From Bradyrhizobium sp. 4 (GTDB lineage: Bacteria; Pseudomonadota; Alphaproteobacteria; Rhizobiales; Xanthobacteraceae), in contig NZ_CP064686.1 in NCBI RefSeq assembly GCF_023100905.1, positions 3,224,001 to 3,288,000 of the forward strand: a stretch of 64,000 nt of DNA. The letters are read 5' to 3'. This document shows positions 16,930 through 24,168 of the stretch, in pieces. The stretch's first letter is position 1; each line of letters begins with the position of its first letter. Under the pieces are notes generated by a model. It made no database searches and was not told where the DNA came from. It saw only the letters and a list, made by a program, of their open reading frames with translations. The translations under genes and the position numbers were made by a program.

Positions 16930-17822
16930 CAAGGCTCCCGCAAATCGCGTTGCTGTCTGATGGCCGGCGGCTGCATTTGCAGGATGGACCGATTGATTTG
17001 GTCGTCGAGGCGAGGGGGGCTGCCGACGCGGTGCGCGCGGCCTATGAGGCTGCGGCCGAACGGTTCACCGGACTTCTCGACGAGCTCTGCGCGGAACTGC
17101 CAGAACTGCGGACCGCTGTCGAGGAGCGGACCTCGTTGAGAGGCATTGTGGCGCGTCGCATGCACGCCGCGGTGGCGCCCTATGCCGGTGATGGCTTCAT
17201 CACGCCGATGGCCGCTGTGGCCGGCAGCGTGGCGGAGGAGGTGTTGGGCGCAATGCTGGACGCTGCGGCGCTCGATCGGGCCTATGTCAACAATGGCGGC
17301 GACATTGCCCTGCATCTCGGCGAGGACGAGCATTTTTCGGTCGGCCTGATGGACCGGCCCGATCGCGACGGCGTGATGCGGACAATTAGGGTGGACGCCG
17401 ATGATCCCGTGCGCGGCATCGCTACCAGCGGAAGGCACGGCCGCAGCTTTTCGCTCGGGATTGCCGATGCGGTGACCGTGCTGGCCGGAACGGCGTCGCA
17501 AGCCGATGCCGCCGCGACGATCATTGCGAATGCCGTCGATCTGCCGGGGCATCCCGCCATCATCCGAAAGCCAGCGAACGAACTTCAGCCCGACAGCGAT
17601 CTCGGCGCGCGGCTCGTGACCCGTGGCGTCAGTGGTTTGTCACAGGATGAGATCACGACCGCACTCGAATCTGGCGCGGAATGTGCACGGCAATTATTCA
17701 ATCGCGAATTGATCGAGGGTGCCGTGTTGCAGCTTTGTGGTGATATGCTGGTCATCGGGACCAAGGATATTGAACGGCAACGATCGCGTCCGCTTGTACA
17801 AGAGAACGCGGTTCATGCCTGA
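16926..17822 (+). CDS. UPF0280 family protein with ApbE-like motifs; candidate flavin transferase for the reductase
   Basis: A 298-residue protein of the UPF0280 family, whose known structures fall in the ApbE-like superfamily. ApbE proteins attach FMN to Thr/Ser of target flavoproteins. ApbE-type landmarks are readable in order: NNGGDI (122-127), GIATSG (164-169), DAVTVLA (181-187) and QADAAAT (192-198). Its ATG overlaps the stop of the hydroxynicotinate reductase gene (ATGA), giving coupled translation with an enzyme family known to hold a covalent flavin. Flavinylation of that reductase is therefore the natural inference, not yet shown. An in-frame upstream extension overlapping hnr is rejected. 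Confidence 0.8.
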   Translation: MTRLPQIALLSDGRRLHLQDGPIDLVVEARGAADAVRAAYEAAAERFTGLLDELCAELPELRTAVEERTSLRGIVARRMHAAVAPYAGDGFITPMAAVAGSVAEEVLGAMLDAAALDRAYVNNGGDIALHLGEDEHFSVGLMDRPDRDGVMRTIRVDADDPVRGIATSGRHGRSFSLGIADAVTVLAGTASQADAAATIIANAVDLPGHPAIIRKPANELQPDSDLGARLVTRGVSGLSQDEITTALESGAECARQLFNRELIEGAVLQLCGDMLVIGTKDIERQRSRPLVQENAVHA

Positions 17823-17849
17823 ACAGGGAAGCGGCTTGAGGAAACAATC

Positions 17850-18434
17850 ATGAGCGCGATCATCCGCAAGATCGTCACCGTCGTCGAAGAGACGCATATG
17901 GAGATGGGCCGCCAGGTCTCGCCGCCGACGCGGCGTGCGGCGGCAATCGCCGTGATCGAGAATCCGTTTGCCGGAAAGTATGTCGAGGATCTCTCGCCCC
18001 TGATCGCGATTGGCGAGGAGCTCGGCGAGCTGCTCTCGAAGCGCGCGGTGGCGGCGCTCGGCATCGAAGGATCCAAGGCTCAGAGCTATGGCAAGGCCGC
18101 GGCCGTCGGCGAGAACGGCGAGCTGGAGCATGCAGCTGCCATCCTTCACCCGAAAATGGGCGCGCCGGTGCGTAAAGTGCTGAGCAAGGGCGCTGCGTTG
18201 ATCCCGTCGTCGAAGAAGCGCAGTGGACCCGGCACGACGCTGGATATTCCGCTGGGCCACAAGGATGCAGCCTTCGTGCGCAGTCATTTCGACGGCATGG
18301 AAGTGCAGATCAACGACGCGCCGCGCGCCAACGAGATCATGGTCGCGGTCGCCGTCACCGACAGCGGCCGTCCTTTGCCGCGCGTCGGCGGGCTGACGGC
18401 TGCGGAGATCAAGGGCGAAGACGGACTGCGTTAA
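17850..18434 (+). CDS. DUF1185 (amino acid synthesis family) protein
   Basis: A 194-residue protein of the AA_synth/DUF1185 family, recognised from its N-terminal IIRKIVTVVEETHMEMG and the later PLGHKDAAFVRSHFDGMEVQINDAPRANEI region. The biochemical role of the family is unknown to me despite the family name. GAGGAAA precedes the ATG, which lies 27 bp after the UPF0280 gene, so it belongs to the same transcription unit as the hydroxynicotinate reductase. A role as accessory factor or as an enzyme acting on the enamide or formylglutarate intermediates is possible but speculative. Confidence 0.78.
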   Translation: MSAIIRKIVTVVEETHMEMGRQVSPPTRRAAAIAVIENPFAGKYVEDLSPLIAIGEELGELLSKRAVAALGIEGSKAQSYGKAAAVGENGELEHAAAILHPKMGAPVRKVLSKGAALIPSSKKRSGPGTTLDIPLGHKDAAFVRSHFDGMEVQINDAPRANEIMVAVAVTDSGRPLPRVGGLTAAEIKGEDGLR

Positions 18435-18459
18435 TCTTTTCAGAAAAGTGGAGGTTGGG

Positions 18460-19662
18460 ATGCGAGCAAAGAACTATTTCGCCGGCGCGGCATTTGCGCT
18501 GTTGGCGAGCGGCATGGCTCATTCGGCTCTGGCGCAGGACATCAAGATCGGCGAGATCAACAGTTATTCGTTGCTTCCGGCGTTCACCGAGCCCTATCGC
18601 AAGGGCTGGCAGCTCGCGGTCGAAGAGATCAACGCGGCCGGCGGCATCAACGGCAAGAAGCTTGTCGTGGTCTCCAAGGACGATGGCGGCAAGCCGGCGG
18701 ATGCACAGACCGCGGCCAACGAGCTGGTGTCGAGCGAGGGCGTGGCGATGCTGACGGGTACGTTCCTGTCGAACATCGGTCTTGCGGTCAGCGACTTCGC
18801 CAACCAGAAGAAGGTGTTCTTCCTGGCGGCCGAGCCGCTGACGGACGCCATCACCTGGTCCAAGGGCAACAAGTACACGTTCCGACTGCGCCCCTCCAAT
18901 TACATGCAGGCGGCGATGCTGGTGGAGGCAGCCAGCAAGCTGCCGGCAAAGCGCTGGGCGACGATCGCGCCGAACTATGAATACGGCCAGTCCGCAGTCG
19001 CAGTGTTCAAGAAGCTGATGTCGGAGAAGCGGCCGGACATCCAGTGGGTCGATGAGCAGTGGCCGCCGCAGGGCAAGATCGACGCGGGTCCGGTGGTGCA
19101 GGCGGTTGCCGCGGCCAATCCCGAAGCGATCCTCAACGTCACTTTCGGCGCGGATCTCGTGAAGCTCGTGCGTGAAGGCAACACCCGCGGTCTGTTCAAG
19201 GGACGCGAGGTCGTCTCGTTCCTCACCGGCGAGCCCGAATATCTCGACCCGCTCAAGGAGGAGACGCCCGAGGGCTGGATCGTCACGGGCTATCCCTGGT
19301 ACTCGATCAAGACGCCCGAGCACGACGCGTTCCTGAAGGCCTATCAGGCCAAGTACAACGACTATCCGCGCCTCGGCTCGATCGTCGGCTATCAGACCAT
19401 CAAGTCGGCGGCGGCGATCCTGGCAAAGGCCAATTCGACCGATCCGGAGAAGCTGATCAGCGCGGCGGAGGGACTGTCGATGCCGTCGCCGCTCGGCGAG
19501 ATCACCTTCCGCAAGATCGATCACCAGTCGACGCTCGGTGCCTATGTCGGCAAGACCGCGCTGAAGGACGGCAAGGGCGTGATGGTGGACTCGTCTTACA
19601 AGAAGGGCGCGGACTATCTGCCAAGTGATGCCGAAGTCGAGAAGCTGCGTCCGAAGGATTGA
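18460..19662 (+). CDS. HAAT-type ABC transporter substrate-binding protein (LivK-like)
   Basis: A 400-residue periplasmic binding protein of the branched-chain amino acid/amide family. A signal peptide (MRAKNYFAGAAFALLASG, cut after ALAQ) precedes the mature start DIKIGEINSYSLLPAFTEPY. The fold pattern of two Rossmann lobes is evident (KLVVVSKDDGGKP; RWATIAPNYEYGQ). GGAGG (18450-18454) fixes the ATG at 18460 rather than the GTG at 18448. It is followed by the matching permease and ATPases after a repeat-filled gap. Members of this family often bind aromatic acids; nicotinate or a related ring is inferred from the operon. Confidence 0.88.
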   Translation: MRAKNYFAGAAFALLASGMAHSALAQDIKIGEINSYSLLPAFTEPYRKGWQLAVEEINAAGGINGKKLVVVSKDDGGKPADAQTAANELVSSEGVAMLTGTFLSNIGLAVSDFANQKKVFFLAAEPLTDAITWSKGNKYTFRLRPSNYMQAAMLVEAASKLPAKRWATIAPNYEYGQSAVAVFKKLMSEKRPDIQWVDEQWPPQGKIDAGPVVQAVAAANPEAILNVTFGADLVKLVREGNTRGLFKGREVVSFLTGEPEYLDPLKEETPEGWIVTGYPWYSIKTPEHDAFLKAYQAKYNDYPRLGSIVGYQTIKSAAAILAKANSTDPEKLISAAEGLSMPSPLGEITFRKIDHQSTLGAYVGKTALKDGKGVMVDSSYKKGADYLPSDAEVEKLRPKD

Positions 19663-19673
19663 TCTCCGCTGCC

Positions 19674-19761
19674 GTAGGTGGGTTAGCCGAAGGCGTAACC
19701 CACCACGGTCTGTACCCGCAGAACCAGAACAGGTGGGTTACGCTGCGCTAACCCACCCTAC
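19674..19761. repeat. GGTGGGTTA...TAACCCACC inverted repeat in the transporter operon
   Basis: GTAGGTGGGTTAGC... (from 19675) with CGTAACCCACC, then GGTGGGTTACG...CTAACCCACCCTAC (19732-19761), form a large inverted repeat whose halves are each self-complementary. Elements of this type are common intergenic repeats in Bradyrhizobium, from general knowledge. It sits between the binding-protein and permease genes, where a stable RNA structure could let the binding protein be made in excess. Confidence 0.7.
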
Positions 19762-19769
19762 GAAGCTCT

Positions 19770-19791
19770 CTCTCCCCGCAAGCGGGGAGAG
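19770..19791 (+). promoter_or_regulatory. Hairpin that hides the permease ribosome binding site
   Basis: CTCTCCCCGC (19770-19779) pairs with GCGGGGAGAG (19782-19791), a perfect 10-bp stem ending 3 bases before the ATG at 19795. The GGAGAGG ribosome binding site forms the 3' arm, so translation of the permease should need opening of this stem. Regulation by this means is inferred. Confidence 0.55.
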
Positions 19792-19794
19792 GTG

Positions 19795-21708
19795 ATGCAA
19801 CACCAACCCGGACCGCTGATGGCCTTTTATGTCGTACAGTTTCTGACTGGTCTCGCCAGTGCAGCGTCGCTGTTCCTGGTGGCGTCGGGCCTGTCGATCA
19901 TCTTTGGCGTGACGCGGATCGTGAATTTCGCGCACGGCGCCTTCTACATGATCGGTGCCTATATCGCCTTCACGCTCACCGAGCGCCTATCGGGGACGTT
20001 CGGCTTCTGGGGCGGGATCGTCATCGCAGCGCTTGCCGTGGCAGTGATCGGCGTCATTGTCGAGATGGTGCTGCTCCGGCGCATCTATCACGCGCCCGAG
20101 CTGTTCCAGCTGCTTGCGACCTTCGGCCTGACCTTGATGGTCGAGGACCTCGTCGTCCTGATCTGGGGCCCGGACGATCTCGTCGGGCGCCGTGCACCCG
20201 GCTTCAAGGGGGCGATCGACTTCTTCGGCCAAAACATCCCGAGCTATGATTTGTTCCTGATCGTGCTCAGCCCGGTCGTGCTCGGCATTCTCTGGCTCTT
20301 GTTCCAGCGCACGCGTTGGGGCGTTCTGGTGCGCGCAGCGACCCAGGACCGCGACATGGTCGCAGCGCTCGGCGTCAACCAGAAATGGCTGTTCACGAGC
20401 GTGTTTGCGGTCGGTGTTTTCCTCGCCGCTCTCGGCGGTGCGCTCCAAATTCCGCGCGATGCCGTGCATCATGCGATGGATTTGCGTATCATCGTCGAGG
20501 TCTTCGTCGTCGTCGTGATCGGAGGCCTCGGCAGCATCATCGGCGCTTTCGTCGCGGCGGTGCTGGTCTCCGAGCTCAACGCCTTCGGCATCCTGATCTT
20601 TCCAAAAATCTCCATCATCCTGGTCTTCCTGGTGATGGCGGCAGTGCTGATCGTGCGGCCCTGGGGCCTGTTCGGCAGGCCCGAGGCCCCCGCGCGCAAG
20701 ACGCCGGGTCTCACGGTCAATCCCTGGCGACCGCTGACGTCGAACGAGCGGCTGGCCGCGCTTGCAGCGCTCGTCATCGCAGCGACGCTGCCGCTGTTCG
20801 CCGGCAACTATGCACTGACCGTCGGGTCGGAGATCGCGATCTCCGTAATCTTCGCCGTCAGCCTGCACTTCCTGATGTCGGTCGGCGGGCTCGCCTCCTT
20901 TGGTCACGCCGCCTATTTCGGCCTCGGCGCTTACGGCGTCGCTTTCCTCGCCAAGATGGCGGGACTGCCGATGATCGTCTGCCTGTTGCTGGGGCCGCTG
21001 CTCGGCTGCATGGGCGCTGCCGTGTTCGGCTTCTTCGCGGTGCAGCTCTCCGGCGTCTATTTTGCAATGCTGACGCTCGCCTTCGCGCAGATCGTCTGGT
21101 CGATCGCGTTCCAGTGGGTGAGCGTCACCGGCGGCGACAACGGCATCCTGGGCGTCTGGCCCGCGAGCTGGGCGGCGAGCCCATCGCATTTCTATTGGTT
21201 GTCGCTCGGCGTTGCGGCGCTCGTGACGATCGCGTTGCGGGCCATGGTGTTCTCGCCGTTCGGTTATGCGCTGAGGGCGACGCGCGACTCGCTGCTGCGC
21301 AGCGAAGCGGTCGGCATCAACGCCAAGCGCATCCAGTGGACCGCCTTCGTGATCGCGGGCACGACCGCGGGCATCGGCGGCGCGCTGTTCGCCTACCTCA
21401 AGGGCAGCGTCTTCCCGGATAATCTCGGCATCTCGCTCTCGGTCGATGCGCTTGTGATGGTGCTGCTCGGCGGCGTCGAGACGGTGTCGGGCGCGGTGAT
21501 CGGCGCCATCGTCTACAAGGCCTTGAACATCTGGCTGGTCAGCCAGACCGACCTGTCAAAGCTCGTGCTCGGCGGCTTCATCGTTCTGATCGTCGTCGTC
21601 TTCCCCAAGGGCATCGTCGGCATGCTGGAGATGCTGGCGCAGCGCCGCAGGAAGGCATCGCCGCCGGGCTCCCCCTTGCTTGCCAAGCCGATCGAGTCCG
21701 CCGAATGA
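19795..21708 (+). CDS. Fused HAAT-type ABC transporter permease (LivH-LivM fusion)
   Basis: A 637-residue protein in which the two permease subunits normally encoded separately are joined. Residues 1 to about 300 are LivH-like (LVASGLSIIFGVTRIVNFAHGAFYMIGAY; ending LIVRPWGLFGRPE). Residues about 325-620 are LivM-like (SVGGLASFGHAAYFGLGAYG; RSEAVGINAKRIQWTAFV; FPKGIVGMLEML). Each half has 8 or more membrane helices. The start at 19795 follows GGAGAGG; an alternative ATG at 19819 begins at MAFYVVQ. Its stop overlaps the first ATPase gene (ATGA). Confidence 0.88.
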   Translation: MQHQPGPLMAFYVVQFLTGLASAASLFLVASGLSIIFGVTRIVNFAHGAFYMIGAYIAFTLTERLSGTFGFWGGIVIAALAVAVIGVIVEMVLLRRIYHAPELFQLLATFGLTLMVEDLVVLIWGPDDLVGRRAPGFKGAIDFFGQNIPSYDLFLIVLSPVVLGILWLLFQRTRWGVLVRAATQDRDMVAALGVNQKWLFTSVFAVGVFLAALGGALQIPRDAVHHAMDLRIIVEVFVVVVIGGLGSIIGAFVAAVLVSELNAFGILIFPKISIILVFLVMAAVLIVRPWGLFGRPEAPARKTPGLTVNPWRPLTSNERLAALAALVIAATLPLFAGNYALTVGSEIAISVIFAVSLHFLMSVGGLASFGHAAYFGLGAYGVAFLAKMAGLPMIVCLLLGPLLGCMGAAVFGFFAVQLSGVYFAMLTLAFAQIVWSIAFQWVSVTGGDNGILGVWPASWAASPSHFYWLSLGVAALVTIALRAMVFSPFGYALRATRDSLLRSEAVGINAKRIQWTAFVIAGTTAGIGGALFAYLKGSVFPDNLGISLSVDALVMVLLGGVETVSGAVIGAIVYKALNIWLVSQTDLSKLVLGGFIVLIVVVFPKGIVGMLEMLAQRRRKASPPGSPLLAKPIESAE

Positions 21709-22496
21709 GCGTCGCCCCCCCACTTCTCGCGGTCGAAAGCCTGACCAAATCCTACGGCGGCGTCCACGCCGTGCGCGGCGTCTCCTTCTCGTTGCGATCA
21801 GGCGAAATCCTGGCGCTGATCGGACCGAACGGCGCGGGCAAGAGCACTTGTTTCGACATGCTCAACGGCCAGAACAAGCCTGATAGCGGCCACGTCCGCC
21901 TGCTCGGCGAAGACACAACCGGCAGGAAGCCGCGCGAGATCTGGCGGATGGGCGTGGGCCGCACCTTCCAGATCACCGCGACCTTCGCGACCATGACCGT
22001 GCGCGAGAATGTGCAGGTCGCGCTGATCTCGCACGGCAAGCAATTGTACAATCTTTGGGGCTCGGCGCCGAACTTTGACCGCGGCGAAGCCGGGCGACTG
22101 CTCGAGCTGGTCGGTATGGGCGGTTACGCGGATCGCCCCTGTGGCGAGCTTGCCTATGGCGATCTCAAGCGGCTCGAGCTCGCCGTCGCGCTCGCCAATC
22201 AGCCAAAGCTGCTGCTGATGGACGAGCCGACCGCCGGCATGGCGCCGCGCGAGCGCGTCGATTTGATGCGGCTGACCGCGCAGATCGCCCGGGAAAAATC
22301 GATTGGCGTTCTCTTCACCGAGCACGACATGGACGTGGTGTTCGAGCACGCCGATCGCATCATCGTGCTCAACCGCGGCACGTTGATTGCCGAAGGCTCG
22401 CCGGCGGAGGTGCGCGGCAATCCGCAGGTGCAGGCGGTCTACCTCGGCGAGGGCCTCCTTTACGAGGCCGGGCATCGCGAGGGAGCATCGGTATGA
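21705..22496 (+). CDS. HAAT-type ABC transporter ATP-binding protein (LivG-like)
   Basis: A 263-residue ABC ATPase. Walker A is GPNGAGKST, the signature region reads LAYGDLKRLELA and Walker B LLLMDEP, followed by the switch histidine (FTEHDMDVVF). The C-terminal PQVQAVYLGEG tail is typical of LivG. It pairs with the LivF-like protein to power the fused permease. It overlaps both neighbours by ATGA, so all transporter parts are translationally coupled. Substrate is inferred only from the surrounding pathway genes. Confidence 0.9.
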   Translation: MSVAPPLLAVESLTKSYGGVHAVRGVSFSLRSGEILALIGPNGAGKSTCFDMLNGQNKPDSGHVRLLGEDTTGRKPREIWRMGVGRTFQITATFATMTVRENVQVALISHGKQLYNLWGSAPNFDRGEAGRLLELVGMGGYADRPCGELAYGDLKRLELAVALANQPKLLLMDEPTAGMAPRERVDLMRLTAQIAREKSIGVLFTEHDMDVVFEHADRIIVLNRGTLIAEGSPAEVRGNPQVQAVYLGEGLLYEAGHREGASV

Positions 22497-23197
22497 AGCT
22501 CACGGTGCAAGATCTCAATAGTCATTACGGCCCGGCGCATATCCTGTTCGACATCGGCTTCGAGGTCGGCGAGGGGGAAGTCGTGGCGTTGCTCGGCCGC
22601 AACGGCGCCGGCAAGTCGACGACGTTCCGCTCGATCGTCGGGCTCGTCGCGCAGCGCTCGGGACGGATCATGTTCGAAGGCAAGGATGTCTCGGCGCGTC
22701 CGACACATGAGATCGTGCGGGATGGGCTTGGTTACGTGCCGGAGGAGCGGCGTATCTTCACCGACCTGACGGTGGAAGAAAATCTCGAGGTCGGCCGCCA
22801 GCCGAAGCGCCCGAACGCGCCGCACTGGACCCGCGACAAGCTGTTTTCGCTGTTCCCTAACCTCGGCGAGATGAAAAATCGCCCGGGCGGCCGCATGAGC
22901 GGCGGCGAGCAGCAGATGCTCACCATCGCCCGCACGCTTATGGGCAATCCGTCGTTGGTGCTGCTGGACGAGCCCTCGGAAGGCCTGTCGCCGAAGATCG
23001 TGGAGCAGATGGTCGATGCCATCCTGACCATGAAGAAGGAGGGCGTCAGCATCGTCGTCTCCGAGCAGAATCTGCATTTTGCGCGGCTGATCTCCGATCG
23101 CGCCTATATCATCGAGCGCGGCCGCATCTGTTTCGGCGGCACCATGGCCGAGCTCGACGCGCGTCCGGATATCCGCGACGCGCATCTGTCGTTGTGA
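22493..23197 (+). CDS. HAAT-type ABC transporter ATP-binding protein (LivF-like)
   Basis: A 234-residue ABC ATPase of the LivF type. Walker A is GRNGAGKST, the signature MSGGEQQML, Walker B LVLLDEPSEGLSP, and it contains the LivF-typical GLGYVPEERRIFTDLTVEENL segment. It forms the nucleotide-binding pair with the preceding LivG-like protein. The ATG overlaps the previous stop, and its own stop overlaps the start of the MarR gene, placing the regulator in the operon. Confidence 0.9.
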   Translation: MKLTVQDLNSHYGPAHILFDIGFEVGEGEVVALLGRNGAGKSTTFRSIVGLVAQRSGRIMFEGKDVSARPTHEIVRDGLGYVPEERRIFTDLTVEENLEVGRQPKRPNAPHWTRDKLFSLFPNLGEMKNRPGGRMSGGEQQMLTIARTLMGNPSLVLLDEPSEGLSPKIVEQMVDAILTMKKEGVSIVVSEQNLHFARLISDRAYIIERGRICFGGTMAELDARPDIRDAHLSL

Positions 23198-23679
23198 AGG
23201 CAAAGGGCAAGGGTATCGAGCGGATGGCGAGAAGCGTCGCGGCGAAGAAAAGCGTCAAACCGGCAAAGCCGCCTTACGTGCTCGACGAGCAGGTTGGGTT
23301 CATCCTTCGCCAGGTCTGGCAGCGCCACAGCGCGATCTTCTCTCGCGAGATCGGCACCAACATTACGCCGACGCAATGGGCGGCGCTGTCGAAGCTCGCC
23401 GAGGCCGGGCCATGCTCGCAGAACCAGCTCGGGCGCCTGACGGCGATGGATGTGGCGACCATCAAGGGCGTGATCGATCGTTTGACGGCGCGCGGCCTCA
23501 CCGAGACCAGCCAGGATCCCGAGGACGGACGGCGGCTTCTGGTCAGCCTGACCCGCGCGGGGCAGCAGCTGGCGGAAAAGGTCGCGCCGAATGCGCTCGC
23601 GATCACCCGGGAGACGCTGGCGCCGCTCGAAGCAAAGGAGCGCGAGATGCTGATGGCGCTGTTGAACAAGCTGCGGTGA
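23194..23679 (+). CDS. MarR family regulator, candidate repressor of the nicotinate-type genes
   Basis: A 161-residue winged-helix regulator. The dimerisation helices flank a MarR DNA-binding domain: ITPTQWAALSKLAEAGPCSQNQLGRLTAMDVATIKGVIDRLTARGL and the wing DPEDGRRLLVSLT. A basic N-terminal tail (KKSVKPAKPP) precedes it. The GTG at 23194 overlaps the livF-like stop; an ATG at 23224 (MARSVAAKK) is an equally possible start. It is co-transcribed with the transporter genes. P. putida NicR, which controls nicotinate genes, is also of this family. Palindromes at 15276, 15427 and 25439-25472 have the size expected for MarR operators. Confidence 0.85.
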   Translation: MKAKGKGIERMARSVAAKKSVKPAKPPYVLDEQVGFILRQVWQRHSAIFSREIGTNITPTQWAALSKLAEAGPCSQNQLGRLTAMDVATIKGVIDRLTARGLTETSQDPEDGRRLLVSLTRAGQQLAEKVAPNALAITRETLAPLEAKEREMLMALLNKLR

Positions 23680-23721
23680 GGCGCGACTAACCTCGGTGAA
23701 GGTCTTGTCGAGGTTTTTGAT

Positions 23722-24111
23722 ATGAGAGCGGCGGCGCGGTTTGCGATGGCTCTGAGCATGAGCGCGGTGCTGGCGGGCCAGTGTGCTCCCGCCGGGGCGG
23801 CGGAAGCCTATGAAGGCTTCTGGGCCTCGACCAAAAAGGACTGCCGCGACCAGGACAGTGCCAGCCGCATGAGCATCGAGGGCGGCAACCGTCTCTATTG
23901 GTATGAGACCCGGTGCCGCGCCAGCGAGATCACCGCCGACGGAAAGCTCAGCTGGAAAATGAAGCTCGCCTGCGAAGGCGAGGGCGAGAAGTATCGCTCC
24001 AGTCCCCGGGTTTCCATTGCCGCGGATGGCAAGCTGGTGATGGACAACAGCCCGGTCGGGCAAGGCAAGCGCCAGACCTATGTGCGTTGTGAGATCGCTA
24101 AGCGCCACTGA
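23722..24111 (+). CDS. Small secreted protein of unknown function
   Basis: A 129-residue protein with a signal peptide (MRAAARFAMALSMSAVLAG, cleavage near GAAEA). The mature part has four cysteines (KKDCRDQ, TRCRA, LACEG, VRCEI) likely to form disulphides, and aromatic residues (EGFWAS, LYWYETRC). Similar small beta-rich exported proteins occur in Bradyrhizobium but I recognise no named family. It lies 42 bp after the MarR gene and ends against a hairpin. A role in the pathway is not indicated. Confidence 0.65.
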   Translation: MRAAARFAMALSMSAVLAGQCAPAGAAEAYEGFWASTKKDCRDQDSASRMSIEGGNRLYWYETRCRASEITADGKLSWKMKLACEGEGEKYRSSPRVSIAADGKLVMDNSPVGQGKRQTYVRCEIAKRH

Positions 24112-24142
24112 TTGGGTGATCAGCTTTTCCCGAGGGCCGGCG

Positions 24143-24162
24143 CGGAGCGGCGAGCCGCTCCG
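24143..24162. terminator. Hairpin between convergent genes
   Basis: CGGAGCGG (24143-24150) and CCGCTCCG (24155-24162) form an 8-bp GC stem with a 4-nt loop in the 57-bp gap between the secreted-protein gene and the convergent enamidase gene. No T-tract follows on the plus strand, so it may only block readthrough or protect 3' ends. Confidence 0.4.
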
Positions 24163-24168
24163 GCTGCG

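Noticed and set aside
15259..16932. A long minus-strand frame opposite the hydroxynicotinate reductase
   Set aside because: The translation is His/Arg/Asp-rich with no family pattern, while the plus strand encodes a clear Fe-S enzyme with overlapping gene context.
17793..17802. CTTGTACAAG palindrome as a further operator
   Set aside because: It lies inside the 3' end of the UPF0280 coding sequence, lacks the ATC...GAT ends, and the downstream DUF1185 gene appears to be in the same operon.
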